Source of the DNA: CSP1-8 sp049688015
GTDB taxonomy: Bacteria > Desulfobacterota > Deferrimicrobia > Deferrimicrobiales > Deferrimicrobiaceae
Direction of reading: 5' to 3'
Length of the DNA: 9,522 bases
NCBI GenBank assembly: GCA_049688015.1
Contig: JBAVJZ010000164.1
Location: 1-9,522 of the forward strand
In this document: positions 6,674 to 9,522 of the stretch, in pieces
How the letters are laid out: every line of letters begins with the position of its first letter
Numbering within the stretch: position 1 is the stretch's first letter
The notes under the pieces: model-generated
Told to the model about the DNA's origin: nothing
The model's input: the letters and a program-made list of their open reading frames with translations, nothing else
Databases searched by the model: none
Position numbers and translations under genes: made by a program

Positions 6674-6714
6674 GAGCCACGAACGGAGTCCCCCTCCGAG
6701 GCTGCGATAGCCGC

Positions 6715-7746
6715 TCATGAAGCCCCGGCACCTGCCGCCAGGACGGCCGCCCGGAACTCCCCGAATTCCGGCGGGTCCGGCGCCGTGAACTCCATCTGTC
6801 GTCCCGTGAGAGGGTGCACGAACCCCAGGCGGAATGCATGGAGCAGAAAGCGGGAAACCGTCACGGTCACCGCTTCCTTGCCCCTGCCAAGGGCAACATT
6901 TCGCGGCCTCCCGTACACGTCGTCCCCCACGATCGGACAGGAAAGGTGGGCGCAGTGGAGCCGCACCTGGTGCGTTCGTCCCGTCGTAAGCTGGAACTCG
7001 ATAAGCGAGAATCCTCCGAATGACTCGAGAAAGCGGTACCGGGTGACCGCGATTCTCCTGCCGCGTTCGCCACCGGGCGGGACGATCCCGGTCCTGCCTG
7101 CTGTTCCGCCACGGCGGCTCCGCGGAGGCACGACGGGGAAGACCGCCATCTTCCTCCGGTGGACGGGGTGCCTCCCCACCCGGGTCCGGACCTCCCCCTC
7201 GTCCCGCGGAGGCCTTCCCCAGACGATTCCCCGGTATCGACGAACCATCTTGTGGGAAGCCAGCTGCGAGGAGAGGCCCGCATGCGAGGCATCATTTTTC
7301 GCGACCACGATGATCCCGGAGGTGTCCCTGTCGAGCCGGTGGACTATCCCCGGCCGATCGACCCCGCCTATCCCTGAGAGGCTGCCGGCGCGGGACAAAA
7401 GGGCGTGGACAAGCGTTCCGGCGCTGTGCCCGGGTGCCGGGTGCACCACCATCCCCGCGGGTTTTTCGATCACCATAAGATGAACGTCCTCGAACAGCAC
7501 GGCGACGGGGCGGTTTTCGGGGACGAGATCCAGAGGACGGGGAGGGGGGATGGAGACCGTGATCCTTTCGTTTCCCTTAAGCCTTGCCGACGGCCTTGCC
7601 TCCGCATCCCGCAGGGTCACCAGACCCTCGCCGATCAACTGCTGGATCCGGGACCGGGACAGGGAGGGCAGGGCACCCGCAAGATAGCGATCCAGCCGCT
7701 CCCCCGCTTTTTCCGGGGGAACCGTGAGACGGTGGGTAACCGCCAC
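6715..7746 (-). CDS. rluD: RluA/RluD-family 23S rRNA pseudouridine synthase
   Basis: The enzyme isomerises specific uridines of RNA to pseudouridine; RluD-type members act on helix 69 of 23S rRNA. The 343-residue product has an N-terminal S4 RNA-binding domain (about 15-65, with RLDRYLAGALPSLSRSRIQQ). The catalytic domain shows IEKPAGMVVHPAPGH (93-107), the catalytic aspartate in HRLDRDTSG (Asp139) and TTGRTHQVRLH (254-264). Compared with typical members it has an extra basic, Pro/Gly/Arg-rich stretch of about 25 residues (roughly 204-231), between GRHPVHRRKMAV and AVTRYRFLE. The start is GTG at 7746, 11 bases after the preceding gene, with a weak AAGG ribosome site. Assignment to RluD rather than RluB/C/A is by S4 domain and length, so the exact target uridines are uncertain. 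Confidence 0.93.
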   Translation of the reverse strand: MAVTHRLTVPPEKAGERLDRYLAGALPSLSRSRIQQLIGEGLVTLRDAEARPSARLKGNERITVSIPPPRPLDLVPENRPVAVLFEDVHLMVIEKPAGMVVHPAPGHSAGTLVHALLSRAGSLSGIGGVDRPGIVHRLDRDTSGIIVVAKNDASHAGLSSQLASHKMVRRYRGIVWGRPPRDEGEVRTRVGRHPVHRRKMAVFPVVPPRSRRGGTAGRTGIVPPGGERGRRIAVTRYRFLESFGGFSLIEFQLTTGRTHQVRLHCAHLSCPIVGDDVYGRPRNVALGRGKEAVTVTVSRFLLHAFRLGFVHPLTGRQMEFTAPDPPEFGEFRAAVLAAGAGAS

Positions 7747-7757
7747 GGACCTTTACG

Positions 7758-8024
7758 CTACCAGGCCTTGGAGGGTACGCGGCCCCAGGGCTTCACCAGG
7801 AGGTCGACCAGCGCCAGATTGAAGAAATTGGTGCTCTTGACGACTTCGGGGTCGACGCGGCTCAGGTAATAGTTCCTCCCTTCCTCGATCTCGCTTCTGA
7901 GAAGGTCGAACAGGTTGTCCTTCGCGATCCCCTCCTCCACCTTCTTCGCGTTATACAGCGCAATGTCCGACACGACCGCCCGCGCAATGCGCCGTGCCAC
8001 GTCCGGATCCTTCACGACCCCCAT
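7758..8024 (-). CDS. Hypothetical protein, 88 residues, predicted helical
   Basis: I do not recognise a named domain. The start is the ATG at 8024, chosen because a perfect AAGGAGG lies 5 bases upstream; longer starts would run into the htrA coding end. The protein begins MGVVKDPDVARRIARAVVSD, is charged and leucine-rich, and looks mainly alpha-helical, with segments such as NLFDLLRSEIEEGRNYY (42-58). It has no signal peptide, membrane segment or cysteine, so it is probably cytoplasmic. It sits 34 bases after htrA and 11 bases before rluD on the same strand, which makes co-transcription very likely. From memory, similar small proteins of unknown function occur in other deltaproteobacteria, but this is unverified. 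No function is proposed. Confidence 0.8.
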   Translation of the reverse strand: MGVVKDPDVARRIARAVVSDIALYNAKKVEEGIAKDNLFDLLRSEIEEGRNYYLSRVDPEVVKSTNFFNLALVDLLVKPWGRVPSKAW

Positions 8025-8029
8025 CTCTT

Positions 8030-8036
8030 CCTCCTT
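8030..8036 (-). promoter_or_regulatory. Strong ribosome binding site of the 88-residue hypothetical gene
   Basis: AAGGAGG on the minus strand ends 5 bases before the ATG at 8024. It is the best ribosome site of the right-hand cluster and fixes the start of the small gene, supporting that it is really translated. Confidence 0.75.
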
Positions 8037-8058
8037 ACCCTCGGTTCGTTTCTCCCGG

Positions 8059-9459
8059 CTACCTGTTGCGGAACGCCAGGTACAACTGTCCTCCGTCCCG
8101 GTCGACCAGGACGGACACCATCTGCCCACGCGGCGACTTCGCCAGCATCCTACGGTAGGACGAAAGGTCTCCCACCGGCTCCCTGTTGATCCGGAGGAGA
8201 ATATCCCCCTCGTGCACTCCCCCCGTGCCGGCCGGTCCCGACGGGTCCACGAGCTGTACCTCCACCCCTCCCTCGACCCCCAGGGCGCGCTCCGCTCCTT
8301 TCGGAAGAGCCTTCACATAGAGCCCCCAGGAGTCCCAGGGGGTTTTCGGGGGCACCGAGGGCGGCGCCGGACTTTCCAGTTCGGCCAGCCTTACGGTGAC
8401 CCCCCTCCGTTTCCCGCCGCGAAGGATCTCCATGACCACATCGCTGCCCGGGGCCACGCCCGCCACCATCTTCTGGAACTCCTTGACCCCGGTAATCCGT
8501 GTCCCCCCGAACGAGATCACGACGTCTCCCCTGCGAAGCCCCCCTGCGGCCGCGGGACTTTCGGGGACCACACGATTGACCAACACCCCCTTTTCGCCCT
8601 TGACGCCGAACGACTCCGCCAGTTCGGGGGTCAGGAGCTGTATGCCGACGCCGAGCCACCCGCGCCGTATCGCCCCGGTGCTCGCCAGCTCCCGCTCGAT
8701 CTCGAGGACGGTGTTGATGGGGATCGCAAACCCGATCCCCTGTCCCCCGCTCACCATCGCGGTGTTGATGCCCACCACCTCCCCCTGCATGTTCAACAAC
8801 GGCCCTCCGGAGTTGCCGGGATTGATGGATGCGTCGGTCTGGATCAGGTCTCCCGTCGGATCGACCCCCAGATCCATGCGTCCGGTGGCGCTGATCACGC
8901 CCAGGGTCACGGTGCTCTCGAGACCGAACGGGTTCCCCACGGCGATCGCCCACTCCCCGACCTTTATCCGCGTGGAATTCCCGAGGACGGCGACGGGGAG
9001 CTTCCGAGACGGTTTGATTCTCAGAAGGGCGACATCGGAGCGCGGATCCGCCCCGACGATTTTCGCCCGGTACTCGGTACGGTCGGAAAGCCGTACGACG
9101 ATCTCGTCGGCGTCCCGGATGACGTGCTCGTTCGTGACGATGAGCCCGTCCTCGCCGACGATAACGCCTGACCCGAGGGAGTCCTCCGGGAATCCGCCGT
9201 TTTCCTCCAGCAGCTCCGCGAGGTAATCCTGCATCTTCTTGCCGCTCTCGGAGGGGGCCGCGGAGACCCCCCGGGGAAAGCGGGTGACCGTCCGGATGTT
9301 CACAACCGCGGGGACCGCCCGCTCCACGGCGGTTACGAATCCCTGCTGCAATCGGGCGACATCTTTCGTCCCCGGGGACGACTTGCCCTCGTCCCCGGCG
9401 CACGCCGCCAGGAGAAGAGCCAGGACTGTCGCGATCGCCGCCGCGCGCGCCGCCTTCAT
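8059..9459 (-). CDS. htrA: HtrA/DegP-family periplasmic serine protease, predicted lipoprotein
   Basis: HtrA proteases degrade or refold damaged envelope proteins. The 466-residue product starts with a lipoprotein signal: a short basic n-region, a hydrophobic stretch and the lipobox LAAC with Cys20. Residue +2 is Ala, which by the usual Lol rule would favour the outer membrane. The trypsin-like domain (about 40-260) carries the complete triad: His112 in TNEHVI, Asp142 in SDVALLRI and Ser217 in GNSGGPL. PDZ1 spans about 265-360 (GWLGVGIQLLTPELAESF). A proline-rich linker (363-374) leads to a second, more divergent PDZ domain (about 378-462), the DegP/DegQ layout. The ATG at 9459 gives a proper signal peptide; the ribosome site is poor. 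It may overlap the stop of an upstream gene by ATGA. The lipid anchor is a sequence prediction. Confidence 0.95.
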   Translation of the reverse strand: MKAARAAAIATVLALLLAACAGDEGKSSPGTKDVARLQQGFVTAVERAVPAVVNIRTVTRFPRGVSAAPSESGKKMQDYLAELLEENGGFPEDSLGSGVIVGEDGLIVTNEHVIRDADEIVVRLSDRTEYRAKIVGADPRSDVALLRIKPSRKLPVAVLGNSTRIKVGEWAIAVGNPFGLESTVTLGVISATGRMDLGVDPTGDLIQTDASINPGNSGGPLLNMQGEVVGINTAMVSGGQGIGFAIPINTVLEIERELASTGAIRRGWLGVGIQLLTPELAESFGVKGEKGVLVNRVVPESPAAAGGLRRGDVVISFGGTRITGVKEFQKMVAGVAPGSDVVMEILRGGKRRGVTVRLAELESPAPPSVPPKTPWDSWGLYVKALPKGAERALGVEGGVEVQLVDPSGPAGTGGVHEGDILLRINREPVGDLSSYRRMLAKSPRGQMVSVLVDRDGGQLYLAFRNR

Positions 9460-9522
9460 GCCGTGGACCCCCCGGCGGCCGCAGGGTTCCGCCCGCCGCA
9501 GACCTCCACCTTCCTCACGGGA
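9456..9522 (-). CDS. Possible C-terminal end of an upstream gene overlapping htrA
   Basis: On the minus strand one frame is open from the right edge for 21 codons and ends in a TGA that overlaps the htrA ATG as ATGA, a common arrangement inside operons. The visible residues (PVRKVEVCGGRNPAAAGGST, then Ala) are too few to identify. The htrA frame itself is also open here, and high GC makes short open frames common, so this call is tentative. If real, it explains the poor ribosome site of htrA by translational coupling. Confidence 0.3.
   Translation of the reverse strand, partial: PVRKVEVCGGRNPAAAGGSTA

Larger units (their letters stand above)
6342..6714. repeat. Structured intergenic element between rluD and pgeF (unidentified repeat or ncRNA)
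   Basis: About 370 bases separate the rluD stop from the pgeF start, far more than any other gap here. The stretch is rich in perfect inverted repeats: 6364-6370/6381-6387, 6484-6490/6521-6527, 6498-6504/6510-6516, 6546-6551/6558-6563, 6587-6591/6595-6599, 6651-6657/6667-6673 and 6684-6688/6694-6698. A short GGAAGC repetition lies at 6384-6413. Two minus-strand frames are open across it, but their translations are rich in Arg, Pro, Ser and Ala and show no domain. From memory, similar sequence with a GCGTAC...GTACG core recurs between genes in other deltaproteobacterial genomes; I cannot verify this. A dispersed repeat or a structured RNA is more likely than a gene. Confidence 0.5.

Noticed and set aside
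6338..6718. A 126-codon ORF starting by ATGA overlap with the rluD stop
   Set aside because: The overlap looks operon-like, but the translation is Arg/Pro/Leu-rich without a domain and the DNA is dominated by inverted repeats. I treat it as part of the non-coding element and not as a gene.
7915..9171. A 418-codon open frame on the plus strand opposite htrA
   Set aside because: Antisense shadow of a protease with a complete catalytic triad; the translation is low-complexity and unrecognisable.
1..9522. CRISPR array, tRNA, rRNA, insertion sequence or phage genes
   Set aside because: I looked for regularly spaced repeats, tRNA-like cloverleafs and transposase or integrase motifs on both strands and saw none.

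Overview
The window comes from a high-GC bacterial chromosome (by eye, clearly above 60% G+C). All recognisable genes lie on the minus strand and read from right to left. The order rho, rpmE, thyX, prfA, prmC, murA is, from general knowledge, the kind of housekeeping cluster seen in Geobacter-like and other former Deltaproteobacteria (Desulfobacterota / Desulfuromonadota). That placement is an inference from gene order and protein style; no rRNA or other phylogenetic marker was compared. Everything here looks chromosomal and core: I see no transposase, integrase, CRISPR array, tRNA or toxin-antitoxin pair.

Reading in the direction of transcription: a lipoprotein-type HtrA/DegP serine protease (9459-8059) may overlap the last codons of an unidentified upstream gene cut by the right edge. 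Next come an 88-residue conserved-looking hypothetical protein (8024-7758) and an RluA/RluD-family pseudouridine synthase (7746-6715). A stretch of about 370 bases follows (6342-6714) with no convincing gene but many perfect inverted repeats; it is the least explained part of the window. After it come pgeF (multicopper-oxidase/laccase-like YfiH family, 6341-5574) and a 240-base gap holding a good sigma70-type promoter and a 20-base direct repeat. The six-gene run rho, rpmE, thyX, prfA, prmC, murA then continues off the left edge.

The six-gene run joins information processing to growth: transcription termination (Rho), a ribosomal protein (L31), dTMP synthesis (ThyX), translation termination (RF1), the methyltransferase that modifies the GGQ glutamine of release factors (PrmC), and the first committed step of peptidoglycan synthesis (MurA). 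Gaps of 18 to 99 bases, all on one strand, suggest one transcript driven by the promoter upstream of rho. Points of note are a probable CTG start codon for murA, direct repeats in the rho leader, a perfect 7-bp hairpin at the prfA-prmC junction, a run of nine C residues inside the Rho P-loop codons, and the structured element between rluD and pgeF. I did not find a clear undescribed biological system; the structured element is the best candidate for something not yet characterised.
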